From Pseudomonas violetae (lineage in GTDB: Bacteria; Pseudomonadota; Gammaproteobacteria; Pseudomonadales; Pseudomonadaceae), in assembly GCF_023072615.1 (NCBI RefSeq), contig NZ_JAKNRW010000003.1, forward strand, positions 310,001 through 374,000: DNA of 64,000 bases. The letters are read 5' to 3'. The translations under genes were made by a program, and so were the position numbers. The notes beneath the pieces were generated by a model, which did not search any database, was not told where the DNA came from, and was given only the letters and a program-made list of their open reading frames with translations. This document shows positions 1 through 9,162 of the stretch, piece by piece. The first letter of the stretch is position 1. Each line of letters starts with the position of its first letter.

Positions 1-13
1 TGTCTGATCTATC

Positions 14-38
14 GACAGTCACCGAATAATTGACTGTC
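14..38. other. Short inverted repeat upstream of lipoprotein gene
   Basis: GACAGTC (14-20) and GACTGTC (32-38) form a 7-bp inverted repeat with an 11-nt spacer, about 50 nt before the ATG of the downstream lipoprotein gene. It has no T-run, so an operator or mRNA leader hairpin is more likely than a terminator. The function is unknown. Confidence 0.3.
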
Positions 39-86
39 GCCTGCCAGCGTCGCTGGTATGGCTCACTCGCGGTCCAGGAGGCCGCC

Positions 87-524
87 ATGCTCTCTCGAAT
101 AAAACGCCGAATTCTTCTGATTGCTGTATTGGGATTATCACTGGGCGCATGCGTGCCTTATTCCGATGGAGGAGCCAGCTACTACAGTTCCGAGGTCTAC
201 ACCTCGCCCGCGCCTGCCTATTATTCAGGCGGCAATTACTACTCGGGCGGCGGCGGTTACTACACCCAGCCGCGCAGGTACTACGCACCGCCTGCACGTT
301 ATTACCAGCCGACTCCGAGGTATTACTACCAGCCGCGGGTTTATCAACCGGCACCGCGTTATTACCATTCATCACCACGGGCCGATTATCGGGCTCACCA
401 GAGTCAGCGTTGGGACGGACGTAATCGTGGTGGCAACAATGATTATCGCGGCGGCGCACGCAACGGTGGACGAGGCGACCATAATGGCCGGGGCGATCAC
501 GATGGCCGGGGTGGTCGTCGGTAA
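87..524 (+). CDS. Small Tyr-rich lipoprotein, function unknown
   Basis: The product is 145 aa. The N terminus is basic, followed by a hydrophobic stretch and a lipobox ending LGAC, with the lipidated Cys near residue 22, so it should be an exported lipoprotein. The middle is low-complexity, rich in Tyr, Pro and Ser with repeated RYY/PRYY motifs. The tail is rich in Gly, Arg and Asp (GRGDH repeats). I chose the ATG at 87 because AGGAG lies at 76-80. A TTG start at 30 would bury the signal peptide. It is a stand-alone gene followed by a REP pair. No enzyme motif is visible. The composition suggests a surface or envelope-associated protein, but that is inference. Confidence 0.75.
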   Translation: MLSRIKRRILLIAVLGLSLGACVPYSDGGASYYSSEVYTSPAPAYYSGGNYYSGGGGYYTQPRRYYAPPARYYQPTPRYYYQPRVYQPAPRYYHSSPRADYRAHQSQRWDGRNRGGNNDYRGGARNGGRGDHNGRGDHDGRGGRR

Positions 525-542
525 TATCACCAGGCAATACAT

Positions 543-631
543 CTGTGGGAGTGAACCTGCTCGCGATCGCGGTGTATCAGATAGCATCAATACCATCTGA
601 TACGCCATCGCGAGCAGGTTCGCTCCCACAG
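543..631. repeat. REP pair (REPIN-like) between convergent genes
   Basis: A 25-nt arm at 543-567 is the near-perfect reverse complement of 607-631 and carries the GTGGGAG...CTGCTCGCGAT pattern of Pseudomonas REP sequences. The two REPs are inverted and 39 nt apart, in the gap between the lipoprotein gene and a convergent gene. Such pairs are mobilised by RAYT transposases elsewhere in the genome and can also act as transcript ends. Confidence 0.8.
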
Positions 632-651
632 AGGGTTCAGTATTCCGGAAT

Positions 652-1764
652 TTAATACTCCGACAAATCCGCCAGTGGATGCCGCCCTTCCCAAACCTTC
701 TGGAAATGCGCATCCACCACCGTATCGGGCACGTTGTTGATATCCGGCCAGTGCCAATGCGGTTTCTGGTCTTTGTCGATCAACCGCGCCCGCACCCCTT
801 CACTGAATTCCGGATGACGGCAGCAGTTCAGGCTCAGGGTGTATTCCATCTGGAATACCTCAGCCAGGGACATGTGTCGCGCACGGGCAATCTGTTCCCA
901 CACCAAATGCGCGGTCAGCGGCGAGCCTTCACTCATGGTGCGGGCGGCCCGGCTGAGCAACGGGTCGCTGTGGTCGCGCTGTTGGCTGATGGCTTTCCAG
1001 GCACAGCGCACATCGCTGACATCCAGCAGCTCGTCGATCTGCTGCCGGCGTGGCAACCATTGCGCTTCGGGCATTTGCGCCAGGGCTTCCTGTTGCAGGG
1101 CCTTGAGCAGGCTGTTGAGCTGCATGGCCGTCTGTTCCTGCCAATTGATCTGTAACAGGCCTTCAAGTAGCGCTTCCTGTTGCTCATCAAGCAACAAGCG
1201 ATCGGCCAGGTCGAGGTCGATCGCATCGCGAGCGTTCATGTGCGCGCCCGTCAGCCCGAGAAACAGGCCGAGCTTGCCCGGCAGTCGCGACAGGAACCAG
1301 CTGGCGCCAACGTCCGGGTAAAGGCCGATGCTGATTTCCGGCATCGCCAGGCGGCTACTCGGCGTAACAATACGCAGGCTTGCGCCTTGCAACAGGCCCA
1401 TGCCACCACCGAGCACGTAACCGTGGCCCCAGCAGATCAGTGGCTTCGGGTAAGTATGCAGGTTGAAATCGAGACGATATTCCGCCGCGAAAAAATGCGC
1501 TGCCAGGGGCGGTACTTCGCCTGGGTGCGCGCGACAGGCTTCCACGAGGCTGCGCACCTCGCCACCCGCACAGAACGCCTTGGCGCCATTGCCGCGCAAC
1601 AGAACGCAGACGATTTGCGGTTCCTTGGCCCAGGCGTCCAGTTGATGGCTCAGCGCATTGATCATCGGCAGGGACAGGGCGTTCAGGGATTTTTCGGCAT
1701 CCAGGGTGGCCACGCCGATGCGTGCGCCGTCGGTGCCGGTGAGTTCTTCGAAGTGCAGATTCAT
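652..1764 (-). CDS. Crotonase-family 3-hydroxyisobutyryl-CoA hydrolase-like protein
   Basis: The product is 370 aa, the length of 3-hydroxyisobutyryl-CoA hydrolase (HIBCH) rather than ordinary enoyl-CoA hydratases of about 260 aa. The crotonase fold is shown by the oxyanion-hole segment KAFCAGGEVRSL near residue 65 and by GHGYVLGGGMGL near 115. AMPEISIGLYPDVGASWFL, near 140, has the Glu and Asp typical of HIBCH. The probable role is release of 3-hydroxyisobutyrate from its CoA ester in valine degradation, in the cytoplasm. A related enoyl-CoA hydratase activity cannot be excluded from sequence alone. No partner genes are adjacent. It ends in the REP-containing gap and is divergent from ung. 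Confidence 0.8.
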   Translation of the reverse strand: MNLHFEELTGTDGARIGVATLDAEKSLNALSLPMINALSHQLDAWAKEPQIVCVLLRGNGAKAFCAGGEVRSLVEACRAHPGEVPPLAAHFFAAEYRLDFNLHTYPKPLICWGHGYVLGGGMGLLQGASLRIVTPSSRLAMPEISIGLYPDVGASWFLSRLPGKLGLFLGLTGAHMNARDAIDLDLADRLLLDEQQEALLEGLLQINWQEQTAMQLNSLLKALQQEALAQMPEAQWLPRRQQIDELLDVSDVRCAWKAISQQRDHSDPLLSRAARTMSEGSPLTAHLVWEQIARARHMSLAEVFQMEYTLSLNCCRHPEFSEGVRARLIDKDQKPHWHWPDINNVPDTVVDAHFQKVWEGRHPLADLSEY

Positions 1765-1896
1765 CGTGACCTCGATCAGGAATTTGAGCGTTCAGTATGA
1801 TCGCTGTGCAGGAAAGTGCCGGATCTGCGTCAGATCAATTGACAAGCGTGACCGGCCTTCTTAGGGTTCCCCCCATTGTTTTTGCCGGGTGTAATC

Positions 1897-2589
1897 ATGA
1901 CTGCTGACGACCGTATCAAACTCGAACCGAGCTGGAAGGAAGCACTGCGTGCTGAGTTCGACCAGCCTTACATGGCAGAGTTGCGCAATTTCCTGCAGCA
2001 GGAGCGTGCGGCGGGCAAGGAGATTTATCCGCCTGGCCCGATGATTTTCAATGCGCTCAATTCGACGCCGCTCGATAAAGTCAAAGTCGTGATTCTCGGT
2101 CAGGATCCGTACCACGGCCCGGGTCAGGCACACGGCCTGTGCTTCTCGGTGCAACCGGGCGTGCCGGCGCCGCCCTCGCTGGTCAACATCTATAAAGAGC
2201 TCAAGCGCGATCTGAACATTGATATCCCCAACCACGGCTACTTGCAGAGCTGGGCCGATCAAGGCGTGCTGATGCTCAACACCACCATGACGGTTGAGCG
2301 CGCCAATGCCAATGCGCACAAGGACAAGGGCTGGCAGTTTTTCACTGATCGGATCATTGAAGTGGTCAGCCAGCAGCAGCCGCACCTGGTGTTCATGCTG
2401 TGGGGCGCCCATGCCCAGAGCAAGCAGAAACTGATTGATGCGACCAAGCACCTGGTACTGACGTCGGTGCATCCTTCACCTTTGTCGGCCTATCGCGGGT
2501 TTCTCGGGTGCGGGCATTTCAGCCGGACCAACAAGTTTCTGGAACAGAATGGCGAGACGCCGATCGAGTGGCGGTTGCCGCCGGTTTGA
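1897..2589 (+). CDS. ung: Uracil-DNA glycosylase
   Basis: The product is 230 aa, the usual family-1 UDG length. The water-activating loop [17 protein letters not shown] is present, with catalytic Asp near residue 70, and the C-terminal [17 protein letters not shown] carries the catalytic His near 194. It removes uracil from DNA arising by cytosine deamination or dUTP misincorporation, initiating base excision repair. I chose the ATG at 1897 (MTADDRIK) over the in-frame TTG at 1876 because family members begin here. It is a single-gene unit, followed by a REP pair. Confidence 0.97.
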   Translation: MTADDRIKLEPSWKEALRAEFDQPYMAELRNFLQQERAAGKEIYPPGPMIFNALNSTPLDKVKVVILGQDPYHGPGQAHGLCFSVQPGVPAPPSLVNIYKELKRDLNIDIPNHGYLQSWADQGVLMLNTTMTVERANANAHKDKGWQFFTDRIIEVVSQQQPHLVFMLWGAHAQSKQKLIDATKHLVLTSVHPSPLSAYRGFLGCGHFSRTNKFLEQNGETPIEWRLPPV

Positions 2590-2609
2590 TGGGTGGACCG
2601 AGTCGACCC

Positions 2610-2669
2610 CTTCGCGAGCAAGCCCACACATTAGACCGCGTAGCTGTGGGGGCGGGCTTGCTCGCGAAG
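2610..2669. repeat. REP pair between ung and abrB-like gene
   Basis: CTTCGCGAGCAAGCCCAC (2610-2627) pairs with GTGGGGGCGGGCTTGCTCGCGAAG (2646-2669). This is a compact inverted REP doublet with an 18-nt centre, between two convergent stop codons. It is placed to serve as a bidirectional transcript end. Confidence 0.8.
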
Positions 2670-2685
2670 AAGGCAACCCGGTCTG

Positions 2686-3726
2686 TCAGACAGAATCCGG
2701 ATTGCGATTCCAGTACTTGAACAACGGCTCCGCCAGAAACAGCACAAACAACAGCCGCATCACCTGCATCGCCGTCACCAGTGGCACCGACAGTTGCAGG
2801 GTCTGCGCGGTCAGGCTCATCTCGGCGATCCCGCCGGGCATCATGCCCAGAGTCAGCGAACGCAACTCCAGATGGGTCACGGCACTGAGGCCCAATGCCG
2901 CCAGTGCCGCGATTAGCATGGTCAGCACGGTGCCGATCAAGGTGCGGCCCATGAACGAAGGCGCGCGACGGAAAAACTGCCGGTTGAAGTGACAGCCCAA
3001 TCCGCTGCCGATCAACCATTGGCCGATCTGACTGCCGCCATCCGGTAAGCCGATATGCAGGTCCCAGCCGATGCTCACTGCTGAAGTAACCAGCAACGGG
3101 CCGAACAGCCATGGGTTGGGTTGGCGCAGAAGCTCCCAGACCCAGGCGGCCAAGGCGCCTGCCGGGAACAGCAGGGCCAGCCACCACCAGCTGACAGCCG
3201 CCGGATGAAACACCGGTGCACCGTCACCCAGCAGGTATTTGAATGCCGCTGGCACGCACAGCACCACCACCAGCACCCGTAGGCTTTGCCCAGCAGCGAC
3301 ACGGCTCAACACCGCGCCATTGCGTGCGCCGAGGTTGACCATCTCGCCAGAACCGCCGGGCATGCTGGAAAAGAATGCGGTGGCGCGGTCCTCGCCCGTC
3401 TGGCGCATCAACCAGACACCCACTACCGCAGAAAGGCTGGTGACCAGCGCGCCAAAGAAGATCAGGCCAAAGTGGCTCAGCACCTGCTCTATCACCACAG
3501 GGGTGAAGTGCAGGCCGATGCCGATGCCGATGATCCACTGGCCGCATTTACGGCCGCCGGGTATTTCTGCCAACTGCCATGGCGTCAGGCAGCGCACCAG
3601 GATGATCGCCAGTAATGAGCCGACCATCCATGGCAGCGGCCAGCCAACCAGACTGGCGAGGTAACCGCCCAGCGCACCGACCAGCGGCGTACCCCACCAG
3701 TCGTTGAAGGGCGGTCGATCAGACAT
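2686..3726 (-). CDS. AbrB-family (COG3180) integral membrane protein
   Basis: The product is 346 aa and almost wholly hydrophobic, with about ten predicted membrane segments in two similar halves (the AbrB duplication). Each half has a glycine-rich motif such as SSMPGGSGEMVNL near 135 and LGMMPGGIAEMSL near 295. The family is often misnamed as an ammonia monooxygenase or regulator; its substrate is unknown. The start overlaps the end of tctA by 8 nt, so it is probably the last gene of the tctCBA transcript. A link to carboxylate uptake is inference from position only. A REP pair lies just beyond its stop. Confidence 0.85.
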   Translation of the reverse strand: MSDRPPFNDWWGTPLVGALGGYLASLVGWPLPWMVGSLLAIILVRCLTPWQLAEIPGGRKCGQWIIGIGIGLHFTPVVIEQVLSHFGLIFFGALVTSLSAVVGVWLMRQTGEDRATAFFSSMPGGSGEMVNLGARNGAVLSRVAAGQSLRVLVVVLCVPAAFKYLLGDGAPVFHPAAVSWWWLALLFPAGALAAWVWELLRQPNPWLFGPLLVTSAVSIGWDLHIGLPDGGSQIGQWLIGSGLGCHFNRQFFRRAPSFMGRTLIGTVLTMLIAALAALGLSAVTHLELRSLTLGMMPGGIAEMSLTAQTLQLSVPLVTAMQVMRLLFVLFLAEPLFKYWNRNPDSV

Positions 3727-5233
3727 CGGCGGCGGCGCGACGAGCGACCGAACGTTTGCGCCAGATCCGCAGCAGCGGCACGAACAGCATCACTGCCGTG
3801 AGTATCCAGACACCAAAGGTGATCGGGCTGGACCAGAGGATTTCCAGCGCACCGTTGGAAATCGACAGCGCGCGACGCAGGTTCTGCTCCATCAAACCAC
3901 CGAGGATAAAACCCAGCAGTACTGGCGAAAGCGGGAATTCCAGCTTGCGCAGAATGTAGCCGAAGATGCCGATGCCGATCATCAGGAACAGGTCGAAGGT
4001 GGTGGCGTGCACCGCGTAGACGCCAATCCCGGTGATGATGGCGATCACGGGCACCAGTGCCCAGTTCGGCACGGCAAGGATGCGGGTGAAGATGCGGATC
4101 ATCGGGATGTTGAGGATCACCAGCATGATATTGGCGACGAACAACGACGCGATCAGCCCCCAGACGATGTCTGGCTGTTGCTGGAACAACAGAGGCCCCG
4201 GGGTGATGTTGTACAGCGACAGGGCGCCGATCATCACGGCCGTTGTGCCTGAACCGGGAACGCCCAGGGTCAGCATCGGTACCAGCGCGCCGCACGCCGA
4301 AGCGCCGATTGCAGTTTCCGGTGCCGCCAGGCCGCGCATGTCGCCTTGGCCAAAAGTGCCGCTGGCCCCGGCGATGCGTTTTTCGGTCATGTAGGCCACG
4401 GCGCTGGCAAGGGTGGCGCCGGCGCCCGGCAGTACGCCCATGATGAAGCCGAGCAGGCCGCAACGGATGTTCACTACGAACACCGCAGACGCTTCCTTGA
4501 AGTTGAACATCATGCGCCCGGTGGCTTTTACCGCTTCCTGGCCGCGGTGGGTTTTTTCCAGCAGCAGGAGGATTTCGCTGATGGAGAACAGGCCCAGCAC
4601 CAGCACCACGAACTGAATGCCATCGGTCAGGTGGATATTATCCCCGGTGAATCGATACACACCGCTGTTGGCATCAATGCCGACGGTCGACAGGAACAAA
4701 CCGATCAGCGCTGCGATAAACGTTTTCAGTGGTCGATCGCCGGCCATGCCGCCGAGGCAGACGATCGCGAACACCATCAGCACGAAGTATTCCGCCGGGC
4801 CGAAGGCAATTGCCCATTTTGCCAGCAGCGGCGCGAACAGCACCATGCCACAGGTGGCAATGAACGCGCCGATGAACGAACTCCAGGCCGACAGCGACAG
4901 TGCGACACCGGCCATGCCTTTGCGCGCCATCGGGTAACCGTCCAGGGTAGTCATCACGGTGGAGGCTTCCCCCGGAATGTTCAGCAGGATCGAGCTGATC
5001 CGGCCGCCGTATTCGCAGCCCAGGTACACCGCCGCAAGCAGGATCAACGCCGACTCCGGCGGCAGGCCGAGGGCGAACGCGATCGGAATCAGCAACGCCA
5101 CGCCGTTGATCGGGCCGAGGCCCGGCAACAGGCCAACGACGGTGCCTATCAGGGTGCCGCACAGCGCAGTCACCAGGTTGTACGGGCTCAGCGCGACGCC
5201 GAAACCCTGGCCCAAGTAGCCGAAAGTATCCAT
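3719..5233 (-). CDS. tctA: Tripartite tricarboxylate transporter, large permease TctA
   Basis: The product is 504 aa, the normal TctA length, with about twelve membrane helices. Family motifs visible are GTVVGLLPGLGPINGVALL near residue 30 and GVPGSGTTAVMIGALSLYN near 330. It is the main translocation subunit of the Na+-coupled tripartite tricarboxylate transporter in the inner membrane, working with TctB and the periplasmic receptor TctC. The gene starts 1 nt after tctB stops. The whole set is divergent from the tctD-tctE regulators, which supports uptake of citrate or a related tri/dicarboxylate. The exact substrate cannot be read from sequence. Confidence 0.95.
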   Translation of the reverse strand: MDTFGYLGQGFGVALSPYNLVTALCGTLIGTVVGLLPGLGPINGVALLIPIAFALGLPPESALILLAAVYLGCEYGGRISSILLNIPGEASTVMTTLDGYPMARKGMAGVALSLSAWSSFIGAFIATCGMVLFAPLLAKWAIAFGPAEYFVLMVFAIVCLGGMAGDRPLKTFIAALIGLFLSTVGIDANSGVYRFTGDNIHLTDGIQFVVLVLGLFSISEILLLLEKTHRGQEAVKATGRMMFNFKEASAVFVVNIRCGLLGFIMGVLPGAGATLASAVAYMTEKRIAGASGTFGQGDMRGLAAPETAIGASACGALVPMLTLGVPGSGTTAVMIGALSLYNITPGPLLFQQQPDIVWGLIASLFVANIMLVILNIPMIRIFTRILAVPNWALVPVIAIITGIGVYAVHATTFDLFLMIGIGIFGYILRKLEFPLSPVLLGFILGGLMEQNLRRALSISNGALEILWSSPITFGVWILTAVMLFVPLLRIWRKRSVARRAAADV

Positions 5234-5234
5234 A

Positions 5235-5693
5235 TCAGTTCTCCAGAACGTCGAGCAGGCCCAAGGGCAACGGCACGTCCATCAACTTGTCGAACAGCAG
5301 GTAGAGACCAATGCTCATCAGCGTCGTCACGACAATGCTCGGCCCCCAGCGACCGCCGTACAGGCGGGCCATCGGAATACCGATCAGGATGCTGCTGAGG
5401 ATGAAGCCCAGCGGTTCGAACAAACCGGCGAAGATCAGCAGCAGCACAACGCAGATGCCGATCTTGGTCAGGGTTGCCCGGTCGAGTTTGGGGTCATCGT
5501 CGCTGTGCACGATCGGCGTCGGACGAAACAGCATGTACAGCAAGCCCAGGCCCATCAGGCCGAGCATCAGCAGCGGAAAGGCCCGCGGGCCCACCGGTTC
5601 GTAGGAAAAAGCTGCCTGGTATGGCCACGCCATCAGCGCCAGGCCGACACAGGCCAGCAACAGCACCGAAGCGAAAATGCGTTGTAAGAGCAT
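5235..5693 (-). CDS. tctB: Tripartite tricarboxylate transporter, small permease TctB
   Basis: The product is 152 aa with four predicted membrane helices: an N-terminal LLLACVGLALMAWPY segment, a second around 45-60 and two close together at the C-terminal end. That is the TctB layout. I chose the ATG at 5693 (MLLQRIF) because CAGGAG precedes it at ideal distance; the longer reading frame upstream adds a hydrophilic stretch with no ribosome site. It sits between tctC (57 nt upstream) and tctA (1 nt downstream) in one operon. Confidence 0.92.
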   Translation of the reverse strand: MLLQRIFASVLLLACVGLALMAWPYQAAFSYEPVGPRAFPLLMLGLMGLGLLYMLFRPTPIVHSDDDPKLDRATLTKIGICVVLLLIFAGLFEPLGFILSSILIGIPMARLYGGRWGPSIVVTTLMSIGLYLLFDKLMDVPLPLGLLDVLEN

Positions 5694-5750
5694 GGGAAAC
5701 TCCTGGGCCACGACCCCGGGGCCGGGGTCGCTGCCGCTAGACAAGGACGA

Positions 5751-6728
5751 TCACTGGATCAGGCCGAACTCTTTGGCCAGCACTTTGTAGTCCGCGACCT
5801 GCTTCTTCACGTAGGTGTCCAACTCGGGACCGGTCATGGCGAAGGGGAAGAGTTCGCGCTGATCGCGAAGCTTGGCGAACTCTTCGGATGCCAGCAGCTT
5901 GTCGAAGGCGTCTTTCCACCAGGCGTAATCCTCGTCACTGACCTTCGGCCCGAGGTAGAAGCCGCGAACCACTGGCCAGACGATGTCGTAGCCTTGCTCC
6001 TTGGCGGTCGGAATGTCTTTCATTTCCGGCTCGTCCAGGCGCTTCTCGGAGAACACCGCCAGCAGGCGCATGTCGCCGCTCTGGATGTGCGGCATGGAGT
6101 CGGATATATCGGTGCTGCCGACCTGGATATGACCGCCCAGTAATGCCGTGGCGATTTCACCACCGCCTTCGAGGGCGACGTAGCGCAGGTCGCGCGGGTT
6201 GATCCCGGCTGCCTTGGCGACCAGGGCGGTCTGCATCCAGTCCTGGCTGCCCACGGTGCCGCCGGAGCCGATCACCACTTTGCTCGGGTCTTTTTTCAAG
6301 GCCTGGACCAGATCGTCTAGGTTCTTGTAGGGCGAATCGCTTTTCACTGCGATTGCGCCATAGCTGGTGCCAACCGCCGCCAGCCAGCGCACCGCGTTCT
6401 CGTCGAAACGACCGAACTTGCCCTGGGCCAGGTTCAGCAGGGAGCCACTGGACCACGCCACCAGCGTGCCGGCATCGGCCGGACGCTGGGCGACCACCGC
6501 GTTGTAAGCCACTGCGCCGACTCCGCCGGGCATGTAGGTCACGCGCATCGGTTTGCTCAGCACTTTCTGGTTCACCAGAGCGCTCTGCACCAGTTTGCAC
6601 GTCAGGTCGAAACCGCCGCCGGGCGAGGCCGGGGCGATGCATTCCGGGCGCTTGGGCTCGGCCATGAGTTGGCCAGCAAAGAGCATGCAGCTGGCGGCGA
6701 GGGCGAAACGGCGCAATGATCGATTCAT
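5751..6728 (-). CDS. tctC: Tripartite tricarboxylate transporter, periplasmic receptor TctC
   Basis: The product is 325 aa. The N-terminal signal peptide MNRSLRRFALAASCMLFAG is followed by cleavage after LMAEPKR. The mature part has the Bug/TctC receptor features: IAPASPGGGFDLTCKL at the N terminus of the ligand pocket and GSGGTVGSQDWMQTAL in the middle. It binds the carboxylate in the periplasm and hands it to TctA/TctB. I chose the ATG at 6728 for its GGAGA ribosome site. It is the first gene of the minus-strand operon and faces a 378-nt gap shared with tctD. Confidence 0.93.
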   Translation of the reverse strand: MNRSLRRFALAASCMLFAGQLMAEPKRPECIAPASPGGGFDLTCKLVQSALVNQKVLSKPMRVTYMPGGVGAVAYNAVVAQRPADAGTLVAWSSGSLLNLAQGKFGRFDENAVRWLAAVGTSYGAIAVKSDSPYKNLDDLVQALKKDPSKVVIGSGGTVGSQDWMQTALVAKAAGINPRDLRYVALEGGGEIATALLGGHIQVGSTDISDSMPHIQSGDMRLLAVFSEKRLDEPEMKDIPTAKEQGYDIVWPVVRGFYLGPKVSDEDYAWWKDAFDKLLASEEFAKLRDQRELFPFAMTGPELDTYVKKQVADYKVLAKEFGLIQ

Positions 6729-7106
6729 GGTGTCTCCACGGGAGTTATTGTTTTTGGAATGATTCAGGCGAAGCGATTTCGCACCGTGCAAGCGGCGCCG
6801 ATGAGCGTTGGGGAGCGAAAGAAAGGACGAGACGGATCAGCCTGGCGGCATGGGGACGGCATGGTGCAGTACCTCAGTTATTGTTCTTATTGGCGAAAAC
6901 GCTTCAAGGCGTTTTTCGGGAGCTACATTTCAAAGCACGGGGTGATGGCTTGCAGTCGAAACCATCAGTGGCCCGACTTTAACCGGCCAACCTTTCGCTA
7001 ACCTTTCAGCGTGTTTTCACCGTTTTGCTGCTTCACAGCCAAGGATCCGGCTGTAAACTCCGCGCCAAAGAATGGCGTCGACCATCCCTGAATGAGGTAG
7101 AAATCC
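6729..7106. promoter_or_regulatory. Divergent tctC/tctD control region
   Basis: This 378-nt gap separates the transporter operon (minus) from tctD-tctE (plus). It contains the tandem repeats described at 6989-7010 and a small hairpin at 6895-6917 (GAAAACGC, TTCAAG loop, then GCGTTTTTC). The hairpin looks like a weak intrinsic terminator or leader structure in the plus direction. No protein gene is convincing here. Confidence 0.55.
6989..7010 (+). promoter_or_regulatory. Tandem 11-bp repeats, likely TctD operator
   Basis: AACCTTTCGCT (6989-6999) is followed directly by AACCTTTCAGC (7000-7010). Two direct repeats in an 11-bp register match how OmpR-type response regulators bind, one monomer per helical turn. 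They lie about 100 nt before tctD, in the shared control region. Assignment to TctD is inference from position. Confidence 0.5.
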
Positions 7107-7778
7107 ATGCGTGTTCTGCTCGTCGAAGACCACTTGCAGCTTGCCGAAAGTGTCGCCCAGGCGCTGAAAAGTACGGGGCTGACCGTGGACGTGCTACACG
7201 ATGGAGTGGCTGCGGACCTGGCATTGAGCAGCGAGGATTACGCCATGGCGATCCTCGACGTCGGGCTGCCACGCATGGATGGCTTCGAAGTGCTGGCGCG
7301 CCTGCGTTCCCGGGGCAAGAACCTGCCGGTGTTGATGCTGACGGCCCGCAGCGACGTCAAGGATAGGGTGCACGGCCTCAACCTTGGCGCCGATGACTAT
7401 CTGGCCAAGCCCTTTGAACTGACCGAACTGGAGGCGCGCGTCAAAGCCCTGCTGCGCCGCAGCGTGCTGGGTGGCGAACGCCAGCAGACCTGCGGCGTGC
7501 TGTCCTACGACCTGGACACTCGACGCTTCACCCTGGCCGAGGAATTGCTCACCCTGACCTCCCGCGAACAGGCGGTGCTCGAGGCGCTGATCGCCCGGCC
7601 GGGGCGGGTGATGAGCAAGGAACAACTGGCCTCCCAGGTATTCGGCCTGGACGAGGAAGCCAGCCCCGACGCGATCGAAATCTACGTTCACCGTCTACGC
7701 AAGAAACTTGACGGCCAGCCGGTCGCCATTGTGACCTTCCGCGGCCTTGGTTACTTGCTGGAAAGCCGCGATGCATAA
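7107..7778 (+). CDS. tctD: Response regulator TctD (OmpR family)
   Basis: The product is 223 aa: a receiver domain at 1-115 and an OmpR-type winged helix at about 125-220. Phosphorylation residues are visible: the acidic pair E7/D8, acceptor D51 in AILDVGLPRMDGF, T79 and K101 in YLAKPFEL. The C-terminal part has the usual SPDAIEIYVHRLRKKL recognition region. It is encoded opposite the tctCBA transporter and overlaps tctE by 8 nt, so the pair is translationally coupled. It should activate transporter expression when the kinase senses a tricarboxylate. Confidence 0.93.
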   Translation: MRVLLVEDHLQLAESVAQALKSTGLTVDVLHDGVAADLALSSEDYAMAILDVGLPRMDGFEVLARLRSRGKNLPVLMLTARSDVKDRVHGLNLGADDYLAKPFELTELEARVKALLRRSVLGGERQQTCGVLSYDLDTRRFTLAEELLTLTSREQAVLEALIARPGRVMSKEQLASQVFGLDEEASPDAIEIYVHRLRKKLDGQPVAIVTFRGLGYLLESRDA

Positions 7779-9162
7779 GCCCAGCAGTCTGCGCTGGCGG
7801 TTGTTGTGGAACCTGGCGCTGTTGCTGGTGGTGTTGATGCTGGCCAGTGGCTTGAGCGCTTACTGGAATGGACGCGAGGCGGCGGACACGGCTTATGACC
7901 GCACCTTGCTGGCCTCGGCGCGAACCATCGCGGCGGGGGTGTCGCAGATTGACGGCACCCTCAGCGCCGACGTGCCCTATGTGGCCCTCGATACCTTCGC
8001 CTACGACAGCGCCGGGCGAATTTTCTACCTGGTCAACGACATCAACCAGAAACTGATCTCCGGCTACGAAAACCTTCCACCACCGCCCCCGGGTACGCCG
8101 CGGACCGACGATTACCCGGCGCTCGCGCGGTTCTACAACGCCACGTATCGAGGCCAGAATGTTCGAGTGGTCAGCCTGCTCAAACCGGTCAGCGAGCCGA
8201 ACATGAACGGCATGGCCGAGATTCGGGTCGCGGAAACCGATGAAGCCAGGGTCGATATGGCACGCAGCCTCGCGGCAGACACCTTGCTGCGCCTGGGCAT
8301 GCTGGCGATCGGGGCGCTGTTGTTGGTTTGGTTTGCCGTCAGCGCTGCGTTGCGTCCGCTGGAGCGCTTGCGCACAGCGGTGGAAGAGCGTCAGCCGGAC
8401 GATTTAAGGCCGCTGCCGCTGGTGGAGGTGCAGCACGAATTGTGGCCGCTGGTGCGCGCGCTAAACCATTTCACCGAGCGACTGCGTGGGCAGTTCGAGC
8501 GCCAGGCGCAATTTATCGCCGATGCCGCCCATGAATTACGTACTCCGCTTGCGGCGCTCAAGGCGCGATTGGAGCTGGGCTTGCGGGCGACCGAACCGCA
8601 AACCTGGCGCAGCACCCTGGAAACTGCAGCTCAGGGCACCGACCGCCTGACCCATCTGGCTAACCAGTTGTTGTCACTGGCCAGGGTGGAGAACGGCGCC
8701 CGGGCGATTGCCGAGGGCGGCGCGCAACTGCTCGATCTCAGCCAACTGGCCCGGGAATTGGGTATGGCCATGGCGCCCCTGGCCCATGCTCGCGGGGTGG
8801 CTTTGGCCCTGGAAGCGGACGAACCGGTGTGGTTGCGCGGCGAGCCAACGCTGTTGAATGAACTGCTGAGTAATCTGGTGGACAACGCGCTGGCCCACAC
8901 GCCATCGGGCGGTAATGTGATTCTGCGGGTCACTGCGCCGGCGGTGCTGGAGGTCGAGGACGATGGCCCCGGGATTCCCCTGGCGGAGCGTGAGCGGGTA
9001 TTCGAGCGTTTTTACCGACGCAACCAGCAAGTCGCCGGGTCGGGATTGGGCCTGGCGATTGTCGGCGAGATCTGCCGCGCGCACCTGGCGCAAATCAGCT
9101 TGCACGATGGCGAGCACGCGGGCTTGAAGGTACGGGTGAGCTTTATGGGGCTCGATCAGTAA
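7771..9162 (+). CDS. tctE: Sensor histidine kinase TctE
   Basis: The product is 463 aa. An N-terminal membrane helix (residues 8-28) and a second near 170-190 flank a periplasmic sensor segment of about 140 aa. A HAMP-like linker follows, then HisKA with FIADAAHELRTPLAALKAR (phospho-His near 255) and an ATPase domain with SNLVDNALAHTP, VEDDGPGIP and GSGLGLAIV. Its start lies inside the end of tctD. I took ATG 7771 (MHKPSSLRW) rather than the longer frame. It senses extracytoplasmic carboxylate (family knowledge) and phosphorylates TctD. It ends tail-to-tail with the next gene, overlapping by 7 nt. Confidence 0.93.
   Translation: MHKPSSLRWRLLWNLALLLVVLMLASGLSAYWNGREAADTAYDRTLLASARTIAAGVSQIDGTLSADVPYVALDTFAYDSAGRIFYLVNDINQKLISGYENLPPPPPGTPRTDDYPALARFYNATYRGQNVRVVSLLKPVSEPNMNGMAEIRVAETDEARVDMARSLAADTLLRLGMLAIGALLLVWFAVSAALRPLERLRTAVEERQPDDLRPLPLVEVQHELWPLVRALNHFTERLRGQFERQAQFIADAAHELRTPLAALKARLELGLRATEPQTWRSTLETAAQGTDRLTHLANQLLSLARVENGARAIAEGGAQLLDLSQLARELGMAMAPLAHARGVALALEADEPVWLRGEPTLLNELLSNLVDNALAHTPSGGNVILRVTAPAVLEVEDDGPGIPLAERERVFERFYRRNQQVAGSGLGLAIVGEICRAHLAQISLHDGEHAGLKVRVSFMGLDQ

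Noticed and set aside
4346..5398. Plus-strand frame of 350 codons across tctA/tctB
   Set aside because: It is antisense to well-supported transporter genes and has no family features, so it is a GC-rich shadow frame.
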